In this document: piece after piece, positions 7,241 through 16,511 of the stretch
Position numbering within the stretch: the stretch's first letter is position 1
Layout: every line of letters starts with the position of its first letter
Origin: Luteirhabdus pelagi
Lineage (GTDB): Bacteria > Bacteroidota > Bacteroidia > Flavobacteriales > Flavobacteriaceae
Assembly: GCF_016827595.1 (NCBI RefSeq)
Contig: NZ_JAECMS010000002.1
Location: 372,001 to 436,000, forward strand
Length of the DNA: 64,000 nt
Direction of reading: 5' to 3'
Program-made: the position numbers and the translations under genes
The notes under the pieces: model-generated
Told to the model about the DNA's origin: nothing
What the model saw: the letters and a program-made list of their open reading frames with translations, nothing else
The model's database searches: none

Positions 7241-8816
7241 ATTTATATTTCGCTGAAAGATCTTTCGCTACTGCGGTTAGGGTATCGGTAACCTCATCGG
7301 TTAGTTTCCCAGCTTTCAACGTGTCTAGGGTGTCGCGATGCTTCGCATTCAACAATTCAAGATAATCTCTCTCAAATTCACGTACTTTCTCAACAGGTAC
7401 GTCACGCAACAAGTTTTTAGAACCAGCATAAATAATGGCTACCTGATCTTCAACCGTAAATGGATCGTTTTGTGCCTGCTTAAGGATTTCAACGTTACGC
7501 TTCCCTTTTTCAATTACGTTCATCGTCGCTGCATCAAGGTCGGAACCGAATTTCGCAAACGCTTCCAATTCACGGAACTGCGCCTGGTCAAGCTTCAAGG
7601 TACCGGCAACTTTCTTCATCGACTTAATCTGCGCCGAACCACCTACACGAGATACCGAGATACCTACGTTAATCGCTGGACGAACACCAGAGTTAAACAA
7701 ATCACTTTCCAAGAAAATCTGACCATCTGTAATCGAAATTACGTTGGTTGGAATATACGCGGAAACGTCACCTGCCTGTGTTTCAATAATCGGAAGGGCC
7801 GTAAGCGATCCTCCACCTTTCACAATACCTTTCAACGATTCTGGAAGGTCGTTCATCTTCGCTGCAATCTGGTCATCATTGATCACTTTTGCAGAACGCT
7901 CTAGTAAGCGAGAGTGAAGGTAGAAAACGTCACCTGGATATGCCTCACGTCCCGGTGGACGACGAAGCAACAGGGATACCTCACGATAGGCAACCGCTTG
8001 CTTAGAAAGGTCATCATATACGATTAATGCTGGACGTCCTGTATCACGGAAGTACTCACCAATAGCTGCTCCTGCGAAAGGCGCATATACCTGCATCGGT
8101 GCTGGATCACTGGCATTTGCCGCTACAATAGTCGTATAAGCCAATGCTCCGTTTTCTTCCAATACACGTGCGATGTTTGCTACGGTAGAGGCTTTCTGAC
8201 CGATTGCAACGTAGATACAATAAACAGGCTCGCCTGCATCATAAAATTCTTTTTGGTTCAAAATGGTATCGATACAGACCGTTGTTTTACCCGTCTGACG
8301 GTCACCAATTACCAATTCCCGTTGGCCTCGACCTACTGGGATCATGGCATCGATAGACTTGATACCTGTTTGAAGTGGCTCATTTACCGGCTGACGGTAA
8401 ATTACACCTGGTGCTTTACGCTCCAATGGCATTTCGTAGGTTTCACCTGCAATTGCTCCTTTACCATCGATAGGCTGTCCAAGAGTGTTAACCACACGTC
8501 CAGTAATTCCTTCACCTACCTTGATAGAGGCAATACGCTGTGTACGTTTTACGGTAGCACCTTCTAGGATTTCCTTTGAAGGTCCAAGTAATACAACCCC
8601 TACGTTATCTTCTTCCAAGTTAAGAACGATTCCTTCAAGGCCGTTCTCAAATTCTACCAATTCACCGTATTGTGCATTGGCCAAACCGTATACACGGGCA
8701 ATACCGTCACCTACGGTCAACACGGTTCCTACTTCATCAAGTGAAGCGGATGCTTCAAAACCTGAAAGTTGTTCCTTTAAAATTGCTGAAACTTCAGCTG
8801 GTTTTACTTCTGCCAT
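7239..8816 (-). CDS. atpA: F1Fo ATP synthase alpha subunit
   Basis: The non-catalytic nucleotide-binding subunit of the F1 hexamer, 525 residues. The Walker A motif GDRQTGKT is at residues 171-178, preceded by the beta-barrel domain ([14 protein letters not shown]) and followed by the helical C-terminal domain. The arginine-finger segment near [19 protein letters not shown] is intact. It lies between atpH (39-base gap) and the inserted four-helix-bundle gene, whose flanking repeat begins at the atpA stop codon. Identity and start ([13 protein letters not shown]) are secure. Confidence 0.98.
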   Translation of the reverse strand: MAEVKPAEVSAILKEQLSGFEASASLDEVGTVLTVGDGIARVYGLANAQYGELVEFENGLEGIVLNLEEDNVGVVLLGPSKEILEGATVKRTQRIASIKVGEGITGRVVNTLGQPIDGKGAIAGETYEMPLERKAPGVIYRQPVNEPLQTGIKSIDAMIPVGRGQRELVIGDRQTGKTTVCIDTILNQKEFYDAGEPVYCIYVAIGQKASTVANIARVLEENGALAYTTIVAANASDPAPMQVYAPFAGAAIGEYFRDTGRPALIVYDDLSKQAVAYREVSLLLRRPPGREAYPGDVFYLHSRLLERSAKVINDDQIAAKMNDLPESLKGIVKGGGSLTALPIIETQAGDVSAYIPTNVISITDGQIFLESDLFNSGVRPAINVGISVSRVGGSAQIKSMKKVAGTLKLDQAQFRELEAFAKFGSDLDAATMNVIEKGKRNVEILKQAQNDPFTVEDQVAIIYAGSKNLLRDVPVEKVREFERDYLELLNAKHRDTLDTLKAGKLTDEVTDTLTAVAKDLSAKYK

Positions 8817-8855
8817 TTTTATTTAGGTTTGAGGTGTGCGGCTTTCGCCTTCACC

Positions 8856-9392
8856 CTAATTTAATGTGAATTCTCGTTTAATTCTATTCAACTTGTTTGC
8901 GATGCTAGCGTTATACTGTAAATCGCCAACACGCAGGATGAATCCACCGATGATGGATGCATCGACTGTATTATGAAGCGTAACGTTATCGCTTCCCGTC
9001 AATTCCTTTACTTTCGCTAAAACTTTCTTCTCGATATCGGAAGAAATAGGCACCGCGGTAACGACTTTTGCTACCTGAACGCCTTGGGCTTCATTGTATA
9101 GGTTAATGTAGCTTTTTGCTACTTCTCCGAGCAGGGCGGTACGTTCGTTCTTCACTAACAATTGAATCAAATTCTTAGTGGTATCGCTCTGGTTGCTGAA
9201 AATTTTCAACAAGGCCTGCTTTTTGTCGTCAGCCTTAATAATCGGGCTGTTCAACACATTGCGAAGCTCCTTGCTTTCTTCCAGTGTACCATGGATAGAT
9301 TGCATATCGCCAAACAGCAAGTTTTCGGAATTCGATTCCGCTGCTTGCTGTAAAACTGCTTTCGCATATCTTTGTGCTGCTCTATTACTCAT
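8856..9392 (-). CDS. atpH: F1Fo ATP synthase delta subunit
   Basis: The peripheral-stalk subunit (OSCP homologue) that ties the top of F1 to the b subunits. The 178-residue length fits. N-terminal RAAQRYAKAVLQQA and the C-terminal GGFILRVGDLQYNASIANKLNRIKREF are family hallmarks, the latter matching the GG(F/I) x(5-7) D xS pattern. It starts seven bases after the atpF stop and precedes atpA, the standard order. Confidence 0.95.
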   Translation of the reverse strand: MSNRAAQRYAKAVLQQAAESNSENLLFGDMQSIHGTLEESKELRNVLNSPIIKADDKKQALLKIFSNQSDTTKNLIQLLVKNERTALLGEVAKSYINLYNEAQGVQVAKVVTAVPISSDIEKKVLAKVKELTGSDNVTLHNTVDASIIGGFILRVGDLQYNASIANKLNRIKREFTLN

Positions 9393-9399
9393 GGAATGC

Positions 9400-9900
9400 T
9401 TAGTTTAATTTGGCATCGTCCAACATGGAGTCTACCAATTGCAATTGCTCTTTCTCTGAAGAAAGTTCTTTCTTTACGACCTTCTCTGCAATTTGAACTG
9501 AAAGTTCGGCAACATGGCTTTTCAATTCTGCCATGGCCGCTTTCTTTTCGCTTTCGATAGCAGATTGCGCCTGTGTGATCATTTTATTCGCTTCCGCTTG
9601 TGCTTCTTCCTTGGCATCGGCAATCATTTTTGCCTTTACCTCGCGAGCTTCCTTCATCATCGTATCGCGCTCGGCACGTGCTTCTTTCAGCAACTTATCG
9701 TTGTCTGCCTGAAGGTTCTCCATCTCGCGACGCGCATCCTCTGCAGAGGCCAATGCATCCTTAATGCCTTGTTCGCGTTCGTTAACAGCGTTTAGGATGG
9801 GTCTCCATGCATACTTCCGTAGTAAGAAAAGCAACAACAGAAATAAGATAATTTGCCAGATAAACAAGCCAAAAGAAAAGTCGTTTACTAATTTTTCCAT
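9400..9900 (-). CDS. atpF: F1Fo ATP synthase b subunit
   Basis: The membrane-anchored stator stalk, 166 residues. One N-terminal membrane helix (about residues 9-27, FGLFIWQIILFLLLLFLLR) is followed by KYAWRPILNAVNERE and a long, charged, alanine-rich coiled coil that dimerises and reaches F1. A hairpin with the SD-like AAGGAC in one arm lies 13 bases upstream of the start, and other hairpins fill the gap to atpE, so its translation may be set lower than that of the c subunit. Confidence 0.95.
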   Translation of the reverse strand: MEKLVNDFSFGLFIWQIILFLLLLFLLRKYAWRPILNAVNEREQGIKDALASAEDARREMENLQADNDKLLKEARAERDTMMKEAREVKAKMIADAKEEAQAEANKMITQAQSAIESEKKAAMAELKSHVAELSVQIAEKVVKKELSSEKEQLQLVDSMLDDAKLN

Positions 9901-9913
9901 ATCTATTAAATGA

Positions 9914-10022
9914 GTCCTTCTGGAATAAGGACGTTTATGCTTTGTTTAATTTTAACCTGCCGAGCCGAAACCCGGCAGGCTGTTTTGTAGCCGTTCGAAA
10001 CAACCAACCGTTGCAACGAACG
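9914..10022 (-). promoter_or_regulatory. Three hairpins between atpE and atpF
   Basis: The 136-base gap holds three inverted repeats: CGTTCG/CGAACG (9992-9997, 10017-10022), CCTGCCG/CGGCAGG (9956-9962, 9973-9979) and GTCCTT/AAGGAC (9914-9919, 9927-9932). On the transcript the last one sequesters an AAGGAC just ahead of the atpF start. They could stabilise atpE mRNA or attenuate downstream expression. Confidence 0.5.
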
Positions 10023-10036
10023 TCCGTTAGGATAGG

Positions 10037-10267
<231 letters not shown>

Positions 10268-11416
10268 TTACAAGTGCGATACTTCTCCTTCGTGCTCTTC
10301 TGCATGGTCGTGCGACTCGCTAGCGAAACCGAAATATAGGGCCGCCAACATGGTGAAGATATACGCTTGTAAGAGTGCCACCAATACCTCGATTAGGGAG
10401 ATGGCAAAGGAAAGGCCGAACGATAACGGACCGCCGATCCAGCTTTTGAAAATAAATATCAGTCCGATCAAACTCATCAATACCACGTGACCCGCTGTCA
10501 TGTTCGCATACAAACGAATCAAAAGGGCGAATGGCTTAATGAACATTCCCAAAATTTCAATTGGGACCAAAATGATATAGATAAAAATCTTACCGATCCA
10601 AGGCATTCCGTCGCCTAATGGATCAAAAATGTGTTTCCAGTAATCCTTGGTTCCAGTAAAATTGGTCAGTAGGAATACCAAGATCGCCAAGGCAGTGGTT
10701 ACGGCAATGTTTCCGGTAACGTTCACCCCTAGTGGCGTAAGCCCAAACATATTCAAAAACCAAATAAAGAAAAAGATGGTTAATAGGAAGGGCATGTATC
10801 GTTTGTATTTCTCTTCACCGATATTCGCAATCGCAATATCGTCGCGGATATAGATTACGATAGGTTCAAAGAAACGACCGATTCCTGAGGCGATGCCTTC
10901 ATTCTTACGATAGCTACTTGCTAGACCTCGGAATAAAAGCAACAATAGGATTCCCGTTACAATCATCATCACAACACTTTTGGTGATGGAAAAGTCTAAC
11001 GGACGTGCGTTTGTAGGATGGTCGGGATGCTCAGGGTCATAGTTAAGTGTTCCTGATGCATCAGTTCTGTATATTTTACTGTGATAAAGCGTGTAGTAAT
11101 TTCCGTTGGATTCTACCACTTCTTCTCCGTGATGAAATTCTGAAGACATAAAGGTATGCAACCCATCGTCCCAAATAATCACGGGAAGCGGAAAGCCTAC
11201 GTGATGTTTTTCGCCGTCATCACCTGTATAAGAGAATAGATTGAAATCATGCGAATCCTGCAGGTGATGGTCTATATATTCCTTGATTTCGGTCTTTGTA
11301 TCCTTTTTACCTTCTCCCTCGGGAGCTTCCTTAACGGTTGCCATCGCCGAAAATGTCATCGTAAAGGCAAAAAGGGCTAGTAATGTCTTGAGAGTCTTTC
11401 CTTGCATACCGAACAT
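10268..11416 (-). CDS. atpB: F1Fo ATP synthase a subunit
   Basis: The proton-channel stator subunit. The essential arginine is R301 in LLIRLYANMTAGH, and the second channel segment SLIEVLVALLQAYIF (about 341-355) follows. At 382 residues it is longer than the E. coli protein because of a Bacteroidota-type N-terminal extension of about 130 residues that starts with a signal peptide (TLLALFAFTMTFSAMA) and is histidine- and aspartate-rich. ATG at 11416 (MFGMQGK) or 11407 (MQGK) are both possible. A two-part promoter sits just upstream, so the synthase operon probably begins here. Confidence 0.96.
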   Translation of the reverse strand: MFGMQGKTLKTLLALFAFTMTFSAMATVKEAPEGEGKKDTKTEIKEYIDHHLQDSHDFNLFSYTGDDGEKHHVGFPLPVIIWDDGLHTFMSSEFHHGEEVVESNGNYYTLYHSKIYRTDASGTLNYDPEHPDHPTNARPLDFSITKSVVMMIVTGILLLLLFRGLASSYRKNEGIASGIGRFFEPIVIYIRDDIAIANIGEEKYKRYMPFLLTIFFFIWFLNMFGLTPLGVNVTGNIAVTTALAILVFLLTNFTGTKDYWKHIFDPLGDGMPWIGKIFIYIILVPIEILGMFIKPFALLIRLYANMTAGHVVLMSLIGLIFIFKSWIGGPLSFGLSFAISLIEVLVALLQAYIFTMLAALYFGFASESHDHAEEHEGEVSHL

Positions 11417-11442
11417 TGTAATAGTGTCCTTAAAAATCGGTG

Positions 11443-11472
11443 CAAAAATACGGTTATTCCCCTAAACCCAAA
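11443..11472 (-). promoter_or_regulatory. Promoter of the atp operon (TTG-N19-TATTTTTG)
   Basis: On the minus strand TTG (11472-11470) is followed after 19 bases by TATTTTTG (11450-11443), matching both flavobacterial promoter elements at normal spacing. Transcription would start about 20 bases before atpB. Confidence 0.6.
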
Positions 11473-11502
11473 AACAAATTTCCCTGTTTTTTTAGACGGA
11501 TT

Positions 11503-11919
11503 TTAAATCCCCTCTTCTGTCTTTTCTGAAGGGTCATACGATTGATTGTTAAGCTGTTTCGAAAGGAAGGTTACTTCCACGATCAAACACATGGCATAGG
11601 GCACGAAAAAAGTAACGAATTCGATGGTTTCCATGGTGTCATCGGCATTGTATGATGGATAGAAAAGCAGAAAGAAAAGCAGAAATTTTACACCGCTTCC
11701 TATCATAAAGATAAAGCCTGTTTGTGCCGAGGTACTAGACAACCGATATTGTAGTACCCCTACTAACAGTATTCCGAACACCACATTTACGATATACGCC
11801 AGCACTATTTTATGCTGAAATAAGGGTAATTCTAATAAAAACAATACGGTAAGGTGAACGCCAAAAGTAACGGCTAACACCAAAAGCATGATGCCTGAAA
11901 AGCGAATCGTTTGCTGCAT
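11503..11919 (-). CDS. DUF6168-like membrane protein
   Basis: A 138-residue protein with four hydrophobic helices (about residues 7-31, 38-57, 67-87 and 100-120) and a charged C-terminal tail. Its position between an AtpZ/AtpI-family gene and atpB, and its size, match the DUF6168 proteins of flavobacterial atp loci; it occupies the place of AtpI, a c-ring assembly factor in other bacteria. That role is inference from position. It starts one base after the stop of the AtpZ-like gene. An 86-base gap with a promoter separates it from atpB. Confidence 0.7.
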   Translation of the reverse strand: MQQTIRFSGIMLLVLAVTFGVHLTVLFLLELPLFQHKIVLAYIVNVVFGILLVGVLQYRLSSTSAQTGFIFMIGSGVKFLLFFLLFYPSYNADDTMETIEFVTFFVPYAMCLIVEVTFLSKQLNNQSYDPSEKTEEGI

Positions 11920-11920
11920 C

Positions 11921-12136
11921 CTATTTATTCAAGCGATTGGTTTGCTGTACCACGAGGAAAAGTGAAATTCCGACACCCAATAAAGTGCCTACGATGACGA
12001 AGCCTTTATCGCCATCGTTATATTCGACGTCCAACCACTGCCCTCCTCTTACAAAAAGATAAATGATGACGCCCATTTCGATTGCGATGGCCGAAAGTAC
12101 CGCCCAACGTTTCAGATTGTTGCCGTTATTGGCCAT
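11921..12136 (-). CDS. AtpZ/AtpI-family protein
   Basis: A 71-residue protein with two membrane helices (WAVLSAIAIEMGVIIYLFV and GFVIVGTLLGVGISLFLVV), matching the small AtpZ/AtpI family found upstream of ATP synthase genes. Relatives help c-ring assembly or magnesium and calcium handling. Its ATG overlaps the bactofilin stop by one base (TAATG), so it is probably translationally coupled to it. Confidence 0.85.
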   Translation of the reverse strand: MANNGNNLKRWAVLSAIAIEMGVIIYLFVRGGQWLDVEYNDGDKGFVIVGTLLGVGISLFLVVQQTNRLNK

Positions 12137-12606
12137 TACTTAAGTGGCTCGGCGGCCTTTTTAGCCCGTTGCTGACGGTCGAAGTGCGTTCCCTTAGAGG
12201 CCTCTTTTTCGACTGCAGTATCTGTGTTTTTAGGAAGGCTTTTCTCTGAACCTTTCATACGGCAAGATGCATTGAAGGTTGCACCCGGTTCGACGGCTAA
12301 TTTACCGACGACCACTTCACCGTTAATGTTGGCAGTTGACTTCAATGTTAGTGTGCCCGAAATATCAAGCGTACCCTCAAAAGTGCCTTCTACATCTGCA
12401 TTTTCGCAGGTTAAGGTACCATTGATCTTGCCCGTTTTACCCAGCACTACTTTTGAAGGTGTTTTTACATTACCTTCAATAGCACCATCAATTCGAAAAA
12501 AACCTTTAGAGGAAATATCGCCCTTAATAAAAGTTCCTTCGCTGATACGGTTCTGACCGGATCCGGTCGCTTCTTGTTCTGCTCTGTCTTTTTTGTCTGA
12601 AAACAT
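12136..12606 (-). CDS. Bactofilin
   Basis: A 156-residue polymer-forming cytoskeletal protein. The central segment has the repeating right-handed beta-helix pattern of bactofilins: GTFIKGDISSKGFFRIDG, IEGNVKTPSKVVLGKTGKINGTL, VEGTFEGTLDISGTLTLK, INGEVVVGKLAVEPGATFNA. The disordered charged tails are usual. Bactofilins act as scaffolds for cell shape or localised envelope machinery. ATG at 12606 (MFSDKKD) is chosen over an upstream ATG at 12633, which would overlap the sprE end. Downstream of sprE by seven bases. Confidence 0.93.
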   Translation of the reverse strand: MFSDKKDRAEQEATGSGQNRISEGTFIKGDISSKGFFRIDGAIEGNVKTPSKVVLGKTGKINGTLTCENADVEGTFEGTLDISGTLTLKSTANINGEVVVGKLAVEPGATFNASCRMKGSEKSLPKNTDTAVEKEASKGTHFDRQQRAKKAAEPLK

Positions 12607-12613
12607 AACGCGC

Positions 12614-15178
12614 TTATTTTTGGGGATTGTCAACTTCTTCCGTAGTCGATTCGCGATTTAAATAGTCCTCAAGGTTTTTATGCACTTGAATGATTTTGTA
12701 ATTCTCGGAAGAAATCTCGAAAAATGGTTTGTTGATCTTGTATTTCTTGTTATCCTTCAACACCTCAGCGAAACCGCGTCCGCCCATTTTGGTGTTGAGG
12801 CCGTGAATTACTACCAACCTAGTTGAAGGATCGTAATAATCCACCGAAGTGCTCATATTGGTATAATTATAATCTGCAATGGCTTCATCCAACTTCTCCT
12901 TTAAGGCCTGCGCTTCCGCCTCATTTTCGATAGTGAAACGATAGGCTACGTTCCACTTCTCGCTCGCTTCATTTGGAATAAACTCCTTTTGCGCTAACTG
13001 TGGAAGGTTCTGCGCATAAATTTCCTCTGCCTGCTTCCCTTCTTTCGAACTTGGATAATTTAAGGCGACATAGTTTAACGCCTCCTTATAGGCTTCAAAC
13101 CCTTTTTGGCGACCCAAGGCCGTTGCTTTTAGCATTTCGAACTTAGGCACCATGTCGGTACCATTATATAAGGTAATGTACTCATCACTTTTTGAGATTA
13201 CCTTTTCGTACTCGGCTGCTTCGAATTTCTTGTACAACTGATTGTATTTATATTCAGGACTCGATTCATCATTCGCTAGAGCCGTATTCGGATTTCGAAG
13301 AATTTCCGCATAACGGGAATCGGCATGATTGGTCAGAATATCATTTTTATATTTCTCTGCCAAGGTAGGCTTATTGGTTTCTTCATAAATCTTGAACAGA
13401 TTATATTTTGAAGGCAACACCAATCGTTCCTCTGGATTGAAGGTCAACAGTTTTTCCAAACGGTTGCTCGCCAATTCCGGTTCCTTGAATTTTTCCTTGT
13501 AGATAAGTCCGAGTTGGTAATACGCAAAGTTTCGATCTTTCGCCAGACTATCGATGACCGTTTGCTCGGTTGGAATTTTTTCCAAATATGTATCTGGGTT
13601 GAAGCGTGCATCTTCCGAAATAGGAACGCTTACCACTTCTTCTTCAGCTTCATCAATGCTAATGGTTTTCTTGCTGGAGCGACGCCAATTGTCTTCCAGC
13701 TTTCTATTACCCCATATATTCTTGAACTCCTGGAGTCCGTATGCAACGGTCGTAGGATTATAAAAATAGAAAGCTCCGCCTGGTTTATTCCTACCGCTGC
13801 TCTCCTTGGTATAGAACTCCTTATTTGCAATTGCTTGCTCCTCTTTTGCTTGAGCAATGGAATCTTCGATAGCCTGTTGGCGAAGTTCGTTAGTATATTC
13901 AACAAAATAAGCGCGTCGGTCGGCTTCACTCATTGCGGTAAGGCGAAGAATACTGTCATTTTTTATAGCTATATCCTCATATTTGATAACATCGTCTAAG
14001 TTTTCACGCTTTTTGGTGATGCGACGGTGCTCTCTCGTGTTTTCCGGAGTATTCATCAGGGTGCTGTCGTAGTATGCCCCTGCGTCCTTATACTCGGCAT
14101 TGTCGAAATAAATTTCCGCTAAGGTCTTATAGTTTCGAGCCTGCAAGGTCTGATCGTTGGTAAAGGCAGCAATCGACTTGTTGTAATAGGTGATGGCCGT
14201 ATCGATATTTTTGGTGTTTCGATAATACTCCCCAATCTGATTGTAGATTTTATCCAAAAACGGGCGGTTTTCACGATTTTCCTCCAATTCGCGAAGCAAT
14301 TCCAAGAAAGCTACCTTGTCCTCATTATCGTAATCGAAATTTCGTGCTTTGGCGATATACGCATTAATCATGTACACGCGTGGCGACTTACGATTCAGTT
14401 CAATTACCTCATCAAACGCCATATTCGCACTATCGCGCAGTTCCAATCGATTGTATAATTGCCCTTTAATATACAGGTAGCGCCCTTTCAGTTCGTTGTC
14501 TTGAGCGTTCTCGGATGCCATTTTCATATATGGCAACGCCTCTGGCAAGGAATCGAGATTGATATAGGCCTGTGCCATGATAGCAGCAGCATCGGCGATA
14601 ACTTCATCCTCTAGTTCTTCCTGTTCCTTTTCAAAAATTTCCTGAAGGTTTTCAAGCGCCACTTCCTCATTTCTCAATCGAATGTATGACTTCGCCTTCC
14701 AGATTTTCGCATTGTTGATATTGTTACTGGTAGGATAACGATCCAAAATAAAGTTGAAGGCATCTAATGCAGGAATAAAGCGTTGACTGTAATAGCGGGC
14801 TTTTCCTAAGAGCATGTAGGACTCATCGATCTGAGGATTATATTCCTTTCCATCGACATACACCGAATGCTTTTGGATGGCTTTGGCTGCTTTCTCTTCC
14901 GCACGATCAAACTTAGGATTACCTGAAGTACCAGGTGTTTGCGATGCCTCGTCGAGCTGGATACGCTCCACGGGCAGAATTTCCCAAAAATTATCGCGAT
15001 AGGTTTGGGCCAATTCCTGTTTTCCTTCCTGAAAGGCAACTTGGCCGTTATACAATGCATTATATTCGGCGGTAACCGCGTGATAGTTGCGGCTCATAAA
15101 GGTGTTCTTTTTCCGTGAACACGCGGCAATGGCACCAACCACCAAAACGAAAAGTATACTTCTGTAAAAAACCTTCAA
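12614..15178 (-). CDS. sprE: Gliding motility / T9SS lipoprotein SprE (PorW)
   Basis: An 854-residue TPR lipoprotein. The signal peptide ends in GAIAAC with the lipidated cysteine at C20. The region after it (RNYHAVTAEYNALYNGQVAFQEGKQ) is characteristic of SprE/PorW, which links the type IX secretion trans-envelope complex and is required for gliding in Flavobacterium johnsoniae. TPR-like helix pairs span roughly residues 110-390 and 540-720; a middle segment (AGAYYDSTL ... NPTTVAYGLQEFKNIWGNRKLEDNWRRS) is family-specific. Its presence implies a type IX secretion system elsewhere in the genome. Followed by a bactofilin seven bases on, likely one operon. Confidence 0.9.
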   Translation of the reverse strand: MKVFYRSILFVLVVGAIAACSRKKNTFMSRNYHAVTAEYNALYNGQVAFQEGKQELAQTYRDNFWEILPVERIQLDEASQTPGTSGNPKFDRAEEKAAKAIQKHSVYVDGKEYNPQIDESYMLLGKARYYSQRFIPALDAFNFILDRYPTSNNINNAKIWKAKSYIRLRNEEVALENLQEIFEKEQEELEDEVIADAAAIMAQAYINLDSLPEALPYMKMASENAQDNELKGRYLYIKGQLYNRLELRDSANMAFDEVIELNRKSPRVYMINAYIAKARNFDYDNEDKVAFLELLRELEENRENRPFLDKIYNQIGEYYRNTKNIDTAITYYNKSIAAFTNDQTLQARNYKTLAEIYFDNAEYKDAGAYYDSTLMNTPENTREHRRITKKRENLDDVIKYEDIAIKNDSILRLTAMSEADRRAYFVEYTNELRQQAIEDSIAQAKEEQAIANKEFYTKESSGRNKPGGAFYFYNPTTVAYGLQEFKNIWGNRKLEDNWRRSSKKTISIDEAEEEVVSVPISEDARFNPDTYLEKIPTEQTVIDSLAKDRNFAYYQLGLIYKEKFKEPELASNRLEKLLTFNPEERLVLPSKYNLFKIYEETNKPTLAEKYKNDILTNHADSRYAEILRNPNTALANDESSPEYKYNQLYKKFEAAEYEKVISKSDEYITLYNGTDMVPKFEMLKATALGRQKGFEAYKEALNYVALNYPSSKEGKQAEEIYAQNLPQLAQKEFIPNEASEKWNVAYRFTIENEAEAQALKEKLDEAIADYNYTNMSTSVDYYDPSTRLVVIHGLNTKMGGRGFAEVLKDNKKYKINKPFFEISSENYKIIQVHKNLEDYLNRESTTEEVDNPQK

Positions 15179-15208
15179 TGTATTCTGAATTTTTGCTGTG
15201 CTATAGTA

Positions 15209-15230
15209 ACTAAAAACCTGAGGTTTTAGT
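15209..15230. other. Hairpin in the sprE/reductase intergenic region
   Basis: ACTAAAA, a bulged A, CC and GG, TTTTAGT form a short hairpin in the 215-base gap between two divergent genes. It could lie in the 5' leader of sprE. The remaining gap shows one -7 box for the plus-strand gene and nothing else I can name. Confidence 0.3.
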
Positions 15231-15368
15231 ATGTATTGTCTAGATTAATGTGGTAAAAATAAGGTTCTTTTTGGGATTAGCGTGGAATTGCTTCTGAATT
15301 TACCTATAGAACAGGTTTGTAATGGAATAGAATTCGGAATAACAATGCTTCAAAAGAGCGGGAATCCT

Positions 15369-15376
15369 TATTTTTG
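15369..15376 (+). promoter_or_regulatory. -7 box (TATTTTTG) of the reductase gene
   Basis: TATTTTTG matches TAnnTTTG and ends 17 bases before the ATG at 15394. No TTG at -33 spacing was found. Confidence 0.4.
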
Positions 15377-15393
15377 CGACAAAAATTGAGCAT

Positions 15394-16443
15394 ATGTCCA
15401 AGTTCTATCCGCTTACCGTTTCGGATATCAAGCGCGAAACGCCTAATGCTGTTTCCATTTCCTTTGAAATACCCGAAAACCTACAAGACGAATTTCAGTT
15501 TAAGGCCGGTCAGTATATCACTATCAAACATGAGCTAAATGGCGAAGAGGTGCGTAGAGCGTATTCAATTTGCTGTGCTCCAAATACTGGTTCGCTGAAG
15601 GTTGGGGTGAAGAAGGTCGCAACCGGCACCTTTTCCGTATTTGCCAATGAAACCTTGCAGGTAGGCGACACGCTTCAAGTGATGCCTCCACAAGGACATT
15701 TTGTAATAGAACCCAATACTTCAACAAAAAGAGACTATGCCTTTTTTGCTGCGGGAAGCGGTATTACGCCCGTGCTTTCACTCATTACCACTATCCTAGA
15801 GAGCGAAACACAATCCAGGGTAGTATTGGCATACGGCAACCGAAACTTAGAAGAAACCATGTTTCATTCCGAATTGCTTCAACTATTGGAACAATACAGT
15901 GATCGATTCTATATTGAATTCATTTACAGTCGAAAGCAGGAAGGTAAGGCCATGTTCGGACGTATCGAGCGAAGTACAGTAAACTATTTGTTGAAGAACA
16001 AGTTTGGCGACCGGAAATTTGATGCTTTTTATCTTTGTGGCCCCGAACCGATGATCGACACTGTATCCTCGGTATTAAAGGAAAGTGGCTATAATGAAAA
16101 GCAAATCTTTTTCGAACTGTTTACAACTTCGGAAGAAGGACTTTTAACCGAAACCCATGATGGTATGACGCAAGTGACCGTAATTTTAGATGAAGAAACC
16201 GAAACGTTCAGTATGTCGCAAGAGACATCCGTATTGGAAGCAGCAATGAAAGCCGATTTAGATCCGCCCTATTCCTGCCAAGGTGGTATTTGCAGTACCT
16301 GTATCGCTCGGTTGAAGGAGGGGAAGGTAGAAATGCGCAAAAACCAAATCTTAACCGACGAGGAATTGGCCGAAGGCTTTATCCTTACGTGTCAGTCGCA
16401 TCCTTCGACACCTACTATTATAGTGGACTATGACGATGTTTAG
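15394..16443 (+). CDS. PaaE-like flavoprotein 2Fe-2S reductase
   Basis: A 349-residue NAD(P)H-dependent electron-transfer protein with three domains in order: FAD-binding (RAYSIC, 55-60), NAD(P)-binding (GSGITP 121-126, CGPEPM 215-220) and a C-terminal plant-type 2Fe-2S ferredoxin domain with ligands C295, C300, C303 and C333. This is the architecture of PaaE, the reductase of phenylacetyl-CoA epoxygenase, and of reductases feeding oxygenases. No paaABCD genes are near, so the partner is unknown; the alkane hydroxylase gene 44 kb away is one speculative acceptor. Monocistronic, ending in a strong palindrome. Confidence 0.9.
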   Translation: MSKFYPLTVSDIKRETPNAVSISFEIPENLQDEFQFKAGQYITIKHELNGEEVRRAYSICCAPNTGSLKVGVKKVATGTFSVFANETLQVGDTLQVMPPQGHFVIEPNTSTKRDYAFFAAGSGITPVLSLITTILESETQSRVVLAYGNRNLEETMFHSELLQLLEQYSDRFYIEFIYSRKQEGKAMFGRIERSTVNYLLKNKFGDRKFDAFYLCGPEPMIDTVSSVLKESGYNEKQIFFELFTTSEEGLLTETHDGMTQVTVILDEETETFSMSQETSVLEAAMKADLDPPYSCQGGICSTCIARLKEGKVEMRKNQILTDEELAEGFILTCQSHPSTPTIIVDYDDV

Positions 16444-16451
16444 CAGAAGAT

Positions 16452-16493
16452 AGGCTTCGACAAGCCTGCCTGCCGGCAGGCAGGCTCAGCCTG
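16452..16493. repeat. Nested palindromic repeat / bidirectional terminator
   Basis: A 24-bp perfect palindrome (16463-16486, half-site AGCCTGCCTGCC) sits inside TTCGACAAG...CTCAGCCTGACA, with AGGCT and AGCCT forming an outer stem. It fills the space between two convergent genes. The outer sequence resembles an intergenic repeat common in Flavobacteriaceae, so this looks like one palindrome inserted in another. Confidence 0.65.
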
Positions 16494-16511
16494 ACACGTT
16501 TAGCCCATTTA

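Noticed and set aside
7338-7904. 188-residue open frame on the plus strand inside atpA
   Set aside because: It is antisense to a certain gene, has no start context, and its composition (many F, R, N, C) is that of a frame shadow.
13514-13999. 161-residue plus-strand frame within sprE
   Set aside because: Antisense to a long lipoprotein gene, with no promoter or homologous features.
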